From: Chrysomallon squamiferum
Taxonomy: Eukaryota > Mollusca > Gastropoda > Neomphalida > Peltospiridae
NCBI GenBank assembly: GCA_012295275.1
Contig: CM022670.1
Coordinates: 28,516,881 to 28,580,880 of the forward strand
Length of the DNA: 64,000 nucleotides
Direction: 5' to 3'
The translations under genes were made by a program, and so were the position numbers. Below are positions 37,901-50,022 of the stretch, piece after piece (positions within the stretch are counted from its first letter, which is position 1; every line of letters starts with the position of its first letter). The notes beneath the pieces are model-generated. The model was given only the letters and a program-made list of their open reading frames with translations, had not been told where the DNA came from and made no database searches.

Positions 37901-39440
37901 TTTGAGTTCATTGTTGCTTTGAAGAGATTCTTGGAGAAAACTAATAATACAAATATTTGTACCAGTCTGTTTTAATCAGTAATAAATTAATGTATACAGT
38001 TCAGAGAAAAACATTTCCAAGAACGTATATTTCAACGTTCAAACATACAATCTTTTTAAATATGAATTTTAAAAGTCAACAGTTTTATTGAACTTTCTGA
38101 CGACAGAAAATGTATATTCTGCATCCTTTTATAAAAAACATGTTAACAGTTAAAAGTTAGTGGATTCTTTTAAAAACGAAAATTAAAGAGCCGCGAATGA
38201 TGGAATCCATATTATTTAATACAAATGAATAAAATACACATTAACAGATAAATCTAAATAAAAAACGTAATTTTGTTTTAAAATTTTAACTTATCGAGAA
38301 ACTTTATATTTCAAAAATCTGACATACTGGATTTTATTTTAGATTTTATAAATACTACTGGTTTAATCTGTATTATTCTGAAAAATAAAGAATCTGCAGT
38401 TTTAGGATTTTTCTTCGGCTTAATCAAATACGTACTAACGATTTCTGATCTTTTACTGAATTCTCACTGCATAGTTCAAGTAGACCAACAAGGAATATTA
38501 TTTTTATGATTAATGATAACAGAAACCAATTAGTATCCTGAAGGATGGTTTTATGAATCGTGCAACTAACTAACATGGCATGTTTTTAGTGTGATTCAAT
38601 GATTTACGAACCTGTCGAATTGCTTGTTTACTGAAACGATTGAGACTACACTTAATTTCTGTTTGGCTTTATAACAAACTACATATGGCCTGCATGGTTA
38701 AGAATTTAACATTGCTCGTATTTAACTGTCGAAGCAATATTCTGGCGTAATACAGAGTACGCTTTAATAAAATTTGTTTATAATGAAGATATTAATTTGT
38801 ATAAGATGAAGAATCTGTGTTGACCTGAAGCATTATTTATTAACAACAGTGGTGATAGCAAAAACAATAGCAATTGCCAGCCACCACCACCAACAATAAC
38901 AACAACAGCTATAATAATAACAATAATTAATAATAATAATTCTGATTTCCGGTTATGTTACCATTCTGTTTTACTTAATTTTACAGAATAAATGTTTACG
39001 TCTATTTATGCATACATTAAACAAAAATAATAAATAAAATTGGATTGAACATCAAATATATCAAGCACAAATATTATTTTTATCTTTAAAAATAGAATAA
39101 AAACTTTGCAGTATTATATTTTATTATCTGGATATTATCAACGAATTGAATTTTATCATGTACATGTATTATTTTAATTATTACAGACAATACAATGTTG
39201 TATTTTACAATAAAACAACAGAACCCTAAACATTCTAAAATTATTTTTATTCATAGAAAAAAAAAAAAAAAACACGAAATAAATATAATAATTGATATCT
39301 ATTCTAAATATTCACTTGCACCTCTCTGTTTATTCATCTCATAATTTTATTTCGTCTGAAAATGTTTCACATCAGTAGACTCCATAATAATCGTTCACCC
39401 GGCGACAAAGATGGTCAATAATAATAATAGAAGTAGTAGC

Positions 39441-39441
39441 A

Positions 39442-39487
<46 letters not shown>
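39441..39487. repeat. (AAT)n microsatellite
   Basis: About 15 AAT units preceded by a diverged AGT/AAT stretch. Confidence 0.9.
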
Positions 39488-39489
<2 letters not shown>

Positions 39490-39885
39490 CCAAGGGGAAA
39501 AATACAACCCCCCAAACAACAACACTAAAAGGCCACCAGTTGAGCTAGTAATGTTAATATGAGTCCAGCTAAACAGTGTGGTGTCATTTTGACAGTCTAG
39601 CTGTAGATTTAACTAATACCAGCCCAAAGGATTATTACATATTCAGAATTTATTCCGCAGTCTCTTTGGCGTGACATAAAAACTTAGAAAACTGACAGAC
39701 ACACAGTGTGTTCAGACACATTTACAGGAATGAAAATTATTACACCTCAAACCAACCATACATCTGTTAATGAGATCAAGTTTAAAACAAAGCATACCTT
39801 TGTCCGTTCGTCAGTCAGTTCTTTCTACACAGGAATATATTATATACATAAGTACAAAGATATACCCAAATATTTATATCTACTC

Positions 39886-39886
<1 letters not shown>

Positions 39887-39960
<74 letters not shown>

Positions 39961-39962
39961 TA

Positions 39963-40004
<42 letters not shown>

Positions 40005-40057
40005 AACAAATAAATAATAATAATAAATAATAATAATAATAAATAAATAAAATAAAA
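39887..40057. repeat. Compound (AAAT)n/(AAT)n array
   Basis: About 170 bp of alternating AAAT and AAT blocks. The minus-strand translations rich in Tyr, Leu or Ile are repeat artefacts. Confidence 0.9.
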
Positions 40058-40843
40058 TTTAGATTTTGCATATACATATTTATTTTGGTTTAAATTGTCT
40101 CGATAGATGTCAAATGAAGAACTGACCAATCAGAAATGGTGCTAAATGATGACGACATATGAAATAAAAATGATGTAAATCATTGCACCTATTTTTTTCT
40201 ACACTGTTGAACATCTTGTTACATAGACTTATATCTCACAACCTGTATTTAATAAATTTAATAAATATTTACACATTAAATTGGCATTAATGTAGAAATG
40301 AAATTTTAGTAGTAGTCTTAATGGTGATGTATTTGTTTACAGATGAAATCAATTTTGCTTGTCTGAAGCACTTTTTACTAAAATCTATCACACAAAAAGA
40401 CCTTTAAACATCTGAATTTGTTATAAATTGACTTGAAAATGGAATACTGTCAAATGGAATCTGATGTTTAAAGTATTTCACAGAACAAAACACAAACAAG
40501 GAAAGAGCAATATCACTAGTTCGACATCCTCACCATTAAGATTAAAATCCATCCGCGAATTTACTATTGACTGATAATAATCAGTTAAGAATTTGGCACT
40601 TGGTAATGCAATGTCACAGCTGGGATGTTTTGATGTAGCTTTCAGAATGTAAACTAAATGTCGTAAAAATTCTACAAATAAAACTGTTATCTCAAATATC
40701 CAAATTGAAGCCTTATGTCAGGTAATCACATTGCCATAATGGTTACATATCGCAACGGGCGAATCTGTGGAAATTGGGGAACCGTTTGTATTATTAATTA
40801 ATTTTTTTCCTTATAGTTATAGTCTATTGACTAAAATACCTAT

Positions 40844-41099
40844 TTTATTTATTTATTTATTGTAAGAGTTTGTAGTAAATTACTGATTATCTAGTCCCCT
40901 TCATTGAACGTCCTGGATTCTGCCCCGAATGAACATCAGTCAATAAATGTGCTTCATTTGTAATTCCTGCAAATTATAACCACTTTAGCCAAGAGATTAG
41001 ATACAACAGACACAAACGACTGCAGTGTGACCAGCAATCACGCAGAAACAATCACTGAAAAATGTCGATAGACTGCACAGCTACCGAATAAAATCAGCA
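40844..41099 (-). other. 3' UTR of the glutamate receptor gene
   Basis: Reading the minus strand, about 240 bases follow the stop codon before overlapping AATAAA signals (TTTATT on the plus strand between 40844 and 40861). The tract is unique sequence without an open frame. The true cleavage site is not visible. Confidence 0.45.
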
Positions 41100-41664
41100 T
41101 CAAAGAAAACTTTCCTTCTCCACTCTCACTACAGGCCGATCGTGCACTACTGCATTGTTCACGTCGTTCTTTTCAGGCTGAAAACAACCCGTTAGTAATA
41201 ATTAGTGACGAAAACTAGAAACATGCTGAATGTCATTTTTGTATAACGATATTTCAAGACAACTTATTACGATTTTAATCATATTTTATGACGATGTTTG
41301 ACAAATATTAAAATATAGCTTGCTCTTTCTGATGGTAAATTATATCCTTATAACCTCTGTATTATATATAGCTTTAGATCTACTAAATAAAAAAGTAAGT
41401 AAAAAAAAAAAAAATTCTTAAAATCTACTGAATTTTTTTATAACTAAAATTAATTTTATAATCATCTAACGTTTAAATACCTTCTTGAAATCCTTCGGCT
41501 TTATGAGAACTTTCCCGAAAAATTCACCCACACAAACTACAGCGGCGATGACAATACCTCCAACAAGAATAAAGAAGACGCCGGCGACGTTTTCTATCTG
41601 TAGTTCTGAGGTTTCATCAGTTGATGGTTTGCCAAGATCGGGACAGTTGCGACTCCCCCACCAC
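41100..41664 (-). other. Receptor exons 11-12: M4 and cytoplasmic tail
   Basis: Exon 11 (41664-41481) starts after a 15-base poly-T acceptor tract and encodes the WWGSRNCPD motif. Its Cys752 should pair with Cys698. M4 follows (ENVAGVFFILVGGIVIAA, about 769-794). Exon 12 (41177-41100) encodes the last 25 residues, a charged tail ending E-S-F-L. Confidence 0.9.
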
Positions 41665-44600
41665 CTAAAAAAAAAAAAAAACAACTAAAAAAGTTTATTT
41701 ATCTACCCCCATTTCAGCTTAATACATTATTTCCAGTAAGTGGTTATTACATGTCCAACATTTGTTTGTTTAATGACCCATCCGTGAACATACCAAGTAT
41801 TTTTCAGTCAACCATTTGTTTACGACAACTATATCATTGATTAATTTTCTGTCATTAGTAATTGTGTGTTAAACATTTGTTTAATGATATCACTGAAGTG
41901 CATTAATATTTTATTCATTAATTAATGTTTGTCAAACGTTTGTTCAATGACAATTATCGCACACAATTATCAATACTGATTAATTTTCTATCCTGAGTAT
42001 TAGATGCCCGAGATTCTGCGAGTTCGTTCACAAAGCTGCCCCTCTGTAAGACACAGAAAAAGCTAACGGAAACATTGCATGATTTCTTTCCTGTTTTTGT
42101 GGGTTTTTTCTCTCTGTAGTATATGTTTTAGTGATAAATATGTCAAGTATTTACATACTAATAGAATATAAAAATTAGGTAAAATGTTTATTATTTAAAT
42201 TATAAATAAAATATTTCTCAGCAGGATTAGAAGTGATGGAAAAGTTCTACATTTTTATTACAGAACACTTTTCTAGCACAGAAAGCGATCAAATAGAACT
42301 AATGCAAGTTATATAATTTGTAATTTTTCTATTTTTATTTTTTTATTTTTTTTATTTATTATTTTGTGTGTGTTTGTAGGTGTGCATGGGTGCGTGTTTG
42401 TTAGCAGCGATCTAAAAGTAAAACTAATGTTTATATACCTTTCCTAAATAGGGAAAAGAGCATACCATTAATAATAATTATTATTACATTCATATTACTT
42501 CTTTTTAAATAACTTATTATATAAGACATTAAACCATTGTTATATCTTATAGGGTTTTGTTTATTTTTAAATTTATTTATTTCTTTTCTTCACGCGCGCG
42601 TGTATTTTATTATTTAACAAGATAATTATTTATCTTTTAATAATTTACTCACTTATTTTCTAACATATGCAGAATGCCCTGATCACTCAACTTGAGGATT
42701 GCCATGGATACTTCTTCGCGATAGGTGGCGCCAGGCGGAACTCCAATTCCAAATCCTTTTGGATCAAAGGGAGGATCGATCTCCATGACATCACAGTCAA
42801 CAATAGTTTTATATTTGTTAACTGTCGTGTCCCAGAAGAATGCGTAATCTTCTTCTTTAACCTTTCTGTACCCTTCATCTGTGCTCTTAACAACCGAGTC
42901 TGGTTCGATCTCGTTCATCTGAGCCCACATCTTGGCGAAATGCTCGACGTTGGTGTTTTTAAAGAACGACATCACACCGCTGTCTTTGACCGTCCCGTAT
43001 TTAATTTTTGTCTGCTGGGCCAAGTCGCTGACAGTCTTGATTGGAGTGTTAATCTTCTTCACAGTGAGAAACGCGGCAAGATTGGCAGTGTAAGAAGATA
43101 TGAGAATGAGAGCGAAGAACCACCAGGAGCTAGTCAAAATTCGTCCCGGAATCGTGCATGGGGACGAGTCTGTATTGCCTTGAAGTAGTGATCCAAAGAT
43201 AAACCAGAAGCTCTCCCGTACTGAAATCTTCGGCGTCTTTCTCGTTTTGGAAGCTCCTACGCGTTCTAGTATGTATAAGATGATGCTTACCACAACGAAA
43301 GCGCACATTGTGCAGATCCAGACGACGGGAGATAAAGGGTTAAGGAATTCGAAATAAGAAACGTTTCTTTTGGGAACTCGCAATAAAACGCTGATGTATC
43401 TTGTCATGAAGGGCTTGGTGAAGTCCACAGCCTCTTCTCGCTGGGAGTTAATGCTGAGCGGCGCCACGGACATCGTGGCGTTCTAAAACAAATACACTGA
43501 ATATAGCTCAGATTAACGCTGGGAGTTAATACTTAGCGGCGCCACGGACATCGTGGCGTTCTAAAACAAATACACAGAATATAGCTCAGATTAACAATAC
43601 TTAGTAACATAGGCAGTCACAGAATACAGCAGTCTTTGTGTCAGATTAACAATACTTAGTAACATAGGCAGTCACAGAATACAGCAGTCTTTGTGTCAGA
43701 TTAACAATACTTAGTAACATAGGCAGTCACAGAATACAGCAGTCTTTGTGTCAGATTAACAATACTTAGTAACATAGGCAGCCACAGAATACAGCAGTCT
43801 TTGTGTCAGATTAACAATACTTAGTAACATAGGCAGTCACAGAATACAGCAGTCTTTGTGTCAGATTAACAATACTTAGTAACATAGGCAGCCACAGAAT
43901 AAGTAAATAAATAAAATAAAACAACTGATAATATTTGCTAATAACCTAATATTACTGATCATTTTTTTGTCTTCATAAAGTTCATATGAGAAACGATAAA
44001 TTGTCCACAATGTTTGTTTGTACGCAAAACATTCAATTATTCGTAACATACAATTTAAACTAAATAAATGCAGGGATACGTTTATTTAAAAAAGAGAAAA
44101 AAAGAAAAAGAAATAAAGAAAAGAAAGTAATTGAATAAATGAATAAAATGAAATTAAATAACAGAAAACAACTTTACAGGTATTAGTAATTTTAATTAAG
44201 TTTTAATGAAAATTGAATCCATAAAATTAATAATCCATAACCATTATAATATTTAATATATTACGGACGCGGAAGCATACCCCAGCTAGAAGTTCTCCAA
44301 TCAACCCGTTCCATTCACCGTTGTCAAGACGACTGCCAAACTTGCCGTCGTGCACGAGATAAATCTCGAACTTGAAATCCAACATGTCTGCCACATGCTG
44401 CAGAAGGTCGACAGCAAATCCTTCAAATCTGTCGTTGCCGCGACGTAGATGAGCGTCTCGCTTTAGCATCGTGAACGGTTTCTCCTGAAATGACAAACAG
44501 AGAAATAATGGCTGTGGTAACACCATCTGTATAGAGGAACACTAAAACAAACCATTCTTAATTCAAAATATCGATACCTGTATTAAAGTTTATAATAAGA

Positions 44601-46644
44601 TCCGATAAAAATATCAAACATTCTAAAAACTATTAAGAAATAAAAGTCTTTTTTTTTCTTCTTCCCTTTAATGACCTTTATTTATTTATTTATTTTATCG
44701 ATTCGTTAATGTGCATTTATTAATTTGTTAATTTGTTTCACTGTCGTCATACATTTATTGTAAACAACAGTTTATATTATTTCGTTATTAAATTATGCAC
44801 ATATTGGATATTTAGAACAATAACAGAAATTGGAATAAAAATCTTATTAACGACAATTTGTCTGCTCCCGACAGAAATAGTGTGTGAAAACTGCGCGTTA
44901 ATTGCATGACATTATTAATTTGTTTAACCTTTGACACCATACAGAGGGGGTTCTGGTAACTATAACGAATCGGCCAACTGCATTTGTAACTATGAAAATA
45001 TCAAAACACGTCAAATCAATTAAACTAACAATAAAAACAGCTGGAGTAATACACATGGTTAATGCGTTAATTGACATAAGTGAAACGTAAAGGATTCGTG
45101 CATGTCAAGGCTGGTCCAGAAACAAAATAGGAATGTGTTTCGGGGGGGGGGGAGATTGGGCAGTAAATTCCGATTTTAATAAATTTGCATTATAAATGAG
45201 CGAACGGTGAATTTCACAAAACTGTCTGGAGATAATGTGGCCTGAAAAACAAAGCAAGAACTATGTTCAAACGTAAACAACACCAAGGCATTTATTCTTA
45301 GTGCAGTACTCTCTGCCGGAAAACTGTCATGCACAAAATAAAATAAATAATAAATAATACAGATAATAATCAGATAGCTAGATAGACAAAGACAAATAAA
45401 TAAGTAATTAAATACTAAACACCTACCAGTATCATAACAGCCTGTGCCGTTCTGCCTCGGAGTGGGAATGGTGTAGTAAAGTTTGGTGTGTACCCTCTCG
45501 GGTACAATTTCAGGCGTGGATTAAAGATTTCGGTGTTAAAAAACCATTCACCTCGCTGCAACAAACACAAATAATTTTTAACTGTTTATAGACGTTTTAC
45601 TCTAACATGGTCATGAATATATCGATAAGGTAAAGCCAGATGACAGAATGAATAGATAAATGAAAAAATACTGTTGACTATAGTTCAGTTAAATGATTTT
45701 AGACGGGCTTTGATAAGCTGTTCCAGAGAATATGGTGTCTGCACTCCTTCTCTGTTTTACATTCTTACCAAGTAGCTGCCATACGTCCCAGTCACCGCTG
45801 TAAGATACAGCGAGAAATTGTGTCGTTTTCCTTCGTCATCCATCGACAGATTGCCAAGCAGTCCTATTTCCTGGTTCTACAACAGAAAACAACAAGCGTT
45901 AAATGAAGGTCTGACCAAGATAGGATGAAGCTGTCACATTTAATTGTTGCTTTATTTCAACTTTCTATAATTTACTCTCTTTCCGCTATTACAACAGCTG
46001 CAACAACTACTGTTGCTGCTGCTGCTACTACAGCTATTACTGTTACTACTGCTATTACTATCATACTATTATTATAACCATTACTGCTACACCTATTTCC
46101 TCTATCAGGAACACTTCTAACAACAACTAAATCTACTACAACTACTACTACAACAACTAAATCTACTACAACTACTACTACAACAACTAAATCTACTACA
46201 ACAACTACTACAACAACTACTACTACTAACTTCTGCTACTACTACTATTACTGCAGATTAATTTTGTATGAAGGTACCTTTCTAATCTCAGTCATCAGTT
46301 CATTCTTTCCTTCTGTTGTTATTAGTAAATCTGAAGACTCAGTTTTGTTGTTACTGTGGACATTATTGGCTGCTGACGTCAACAATCTCAGTGCGTCGGC
46401 AGCGAGGGCGTACTCGAGCTTGTTGACAGAAACTGTGCTGTTGTTGATGCCGATGATCGTGGAGTTGAGATGGAACATGCTGAAGACGGTGAAGTCGAGA
46501 GCGATGTCGTTGTAGGACAGAAATAGATCGTACATGGAATCAGCCTGATGATAGACGTAACAAATAAAATATAAAATAAAATAAAATAAAATAAAATAAA
46601 ATAAATAAATAAATAAATAAATAAAAAAATAAAAAAATAAAATA

Positions 46645-46691
<47 letters not shown>

Positions 46692-48344
46692 ACACATTTG
46701 TGAAATACAAAGCAACTGAAATAAATAATAATTTTGTTTTAAATTTTTTTCGTAAAATTAAACAGATATTAAATCTGTATAAAATATATCTAAAAGTCCT
46801 TAGCCAACAAACAGATTTATAATTATAATAATTGAATTTTTGAATCATTAATATATAACAGTATTTATAAATAATTAAACCATATTAAAGCAAAATGTTT
46901 GACAAAACCATGGATGTTGGTTTGTTTGACGAGTGTAATGTGTATAATTATTGTTTAAGTTGTCACAGAATCGGCGTGTCAGCGGGATTGTTTCTAACAC
47001 GCAACATCACACACTGGACGCGAGACTTTGTTCAGTCAGAGTCACTGATCTCGTTATACTTCATTGAAGGATAGAGAAGACTGAGCTAACTGGAAGCCAT
47101 CGTTATCGTAGGATATTCTCTATTTAAAAACTGGCTCAACTTACTGTGAGTAGATAGACTGAATTTACTGAAGTCCGCAACAGAACTGGATATCAAATGT
47201 TTTAGTAACTGACACATCATCTTCAGGAAAACGTGCTTATTTTACATATCCAGCATGTTATTAAGATGAGAAAAATTCAAAAAGAAAAGATTCTGACATC
47301 AGTTTTAGGACAGTGGAATGAATGAAATATAATTTCGCCTTGCCCCCACCGATACTTGATCCTGTGACCATTCGAGGTAATAACAGCTACTAAGGTTGAC
47401 TACATTAATATTAAAGTTAGTGGATAAATAAATAAATAAAGAAGAAGAAGAAGAAAAAAGAAAGCTCACCAAATCTTTCAAAACCCATTGATAGGGCGGA
47501 GTCGAAAGCATGGCCAAACTTCGTGCCTGGAAGAGAATTAACAAATATTTATTATTGTTTTACAAACTTTTATCACAAAAAAGGAGCTATGCACTGTGTC
47601 AGGCTAATAATAAAGTATAAGAATAAAATAATATTATTAAAATACAATTCTCCATTTGTCTCGACAGCCATGATGTTATTTCAAAGTCTAAACATTAATA
47701 AACTGCGTTCTTTATTATTATTATCGTTGTTGTTGTTATTAACACATCATTATTATCATCATTATCATTACTTACTATTAATATTACTACTACTTCTACT
47801 ACAACAACTGCAACTACTGCTACACCTACTAGTGGTGTTATCGTTGTTGTTGTCGTTGTCGTTTGTTAAACTACTACTGCTTCTATTACTACTACTACTA
47901 CTGCTACATCTGTTATCATTGTTGTTGTTGTCGTTGTTATAATACGGGTCTCACCTCTTCTAATATGAGCTGTGTGTTGTATCTTGTACAGAAGACGATG
48001 GTGTGTTCTACAAGAACTTTCCTCATCTGAACGAGAGACTCGCGCACTTCGCGCTGTCTGGCTGTCGCAGGCAGGCGCCAGGCGCGCACTGACATCGTGT
48101 GGTTTTGCATCAACTTTTCCAGAAGGTTAACACCTAACACACAATAAATCAAATACTTAAGTCACCTACGTAATATGTCATTTTGTTATTTAGAGTCTCT
48201 GTAGAATAATATTCACTACAACAATTTATGGACTTTTAGGCATCGGTGGTCGATATAGGCTTGCTATCGGCTAATGTTTGGATGTGCAAGGTTGTTATAC
48301 TTTTTTTAAACCAATTTTTTACATACTTGGTATTCTTTGGGGGA

Positions 48345-48423
<79 letters not shown>

Positions 48424-49990
48424 AATGACTTACCCATATCATCATCATAAAACACACTAATTTTTTTCCAGTTGTTAACCTGTGCGAACTCGAGAATAGC
48501 CTCACAAATATCATCAACGCGAGGTATCAGCTGTACTGTGAACAGCAGATCGGAATTGGGGACAGGACTAGTACAAAGATACGGAATGTTCAAATCTTCA
48601 ACAGCCAAACCCACTGCGTTGTCATATGGACCAATTATACCATGAAGTTGCAAAGGTTTCAGTTTCTTGTGAACTAAAAAAACAAAAACAAACGGATATA
48701 TTACACACAAATAGCCGTTCTTTTAGTACTACGCTTACTTTCTTAATTTTCTTCGATTTAGAGTTAATATATTAAATAAATACGAAGTGATATACTAGTT
48801 ATTTCCTAAGAAAAAGTAATAGTTATTTTTATATTTTTTAGATAATTTAGAAATCATTGAGTATTTTCGACTATTATAACACTAATGCCATCACGAACAA
48901 CAATGACAACGATAACAACCACCATTACGACTACAACTACGTTACGGTCTGTCTGCCTTTCAATGTCTCTCTCTCTCTCTCTCTCTGTGTGTCTGTCTAT
49001 GTATCTATTTCTCTCTCATTCTCTCTCTCGTTTTTTTTTATACATCTCTTTACATATCTCTCTCTATATATTTTTTCTATCCACTTTTATCTGTTTAGTA
49101 CTATATATATGTCTGTCTTTCTCCTGTCTATCTCTGTGTTTATCTATTTGTCTATCTTCCAAGTATCTATCAATTTATCTATATATCAGTCTACCTACCT
49201 CCTACCTACTTATCTGTCCATCCATCCATCCATGCATCCATCTATCCATGTATTCATCTTTGTATGTGCGTCTTGTAAATAGCTTTAAGCATCTTTTTAT
49301 CTTTCAAACAAGATCAATATATAGCTTTTATTTTCACTTTTGCTAAAGAAATAACTAAATACGAATTTAATTACTAATTCCACCCATTCACTTCAGCAAA
49401 CAACCACCCACAAACAAGACGTAATATTTGTTTTCTCTTTTCCTAATATTTAGAACTGAATCGTCTTCAAAGACTTTTATAAGCTTTCGCCAAGATAAAA
49501 GAATCTATTCTTTATCGTATTACGTTCAGATTTAGCTGCGAAAACACACATGAGGATATCATGTTTGTTTTTTCAGTTCAAATCTAACCCAAAACATTAG
49601 ACAAGCTATACACAGAAATAAAATCAGTTTATTTTTGTCTGGGTAGTTATATCGACAGAAGAACATGTTGACTTCCTTCGATTTTTTCTTTATATTTAAG
49701 TGCGTAGTGTGTACGTTTGTATTTTATCTATATATTCGTATTATGATATCTTTTATAAATTCTGAAAAAGCAAGTATTGTATACATTGATACTGTATGTC
49801 TAAATCCAATTTTATTATTATGTACATGTAACACGATTTTAAGAAAAGATATATCGTGTTTATATAATGTCTGTTTTTCTAGGAAATATATTTAGTAAGA
49901 CAATCTCGATTAGGTCTTGATTTTTTGAAGTATCAGAAATGAAGTCTTTTGATGATAATAACGATAATAATGATGATGATGATAATGATG

Positions 49991-50022
<32 letters not shown>

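Larger units (their letters stand above)
34966..40843. other. Convergent intergenic region between ARMC3 and the glutamate receptor
   Basis: About 6 kb with no recognisable exon on either strand. Slightly GC-richer unique sequence near 37050-37550 has no sustained coding frame or splice structure. The right part holds (AAT)n and (AAAT)n arrays. Confidence 0.6.

Noticed and set aside
39815-40129. Minus-strand Leu/Tyr/Phe-rich open frame resembling a membrane protein
   Set aside because: Produced by the AAAT/AAT array; no splice or homology support.
42667-43188. 173-codon plus-strand open frame
   Set aside because: It is the antisense shadow of receptor exon 10, which has strong family similarity on the minus strand.
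46264-46515. 83-codon plus-strand open frame
   Set aside because: Antisense shadow of receptor exon 6.
48885-49346. 153-codon Ser/Leu/Tyr-rich plus-strand open frame
   Set aside because: Produced by a degenerate CT/CTAT tract inside a receptor intron on the other strand.
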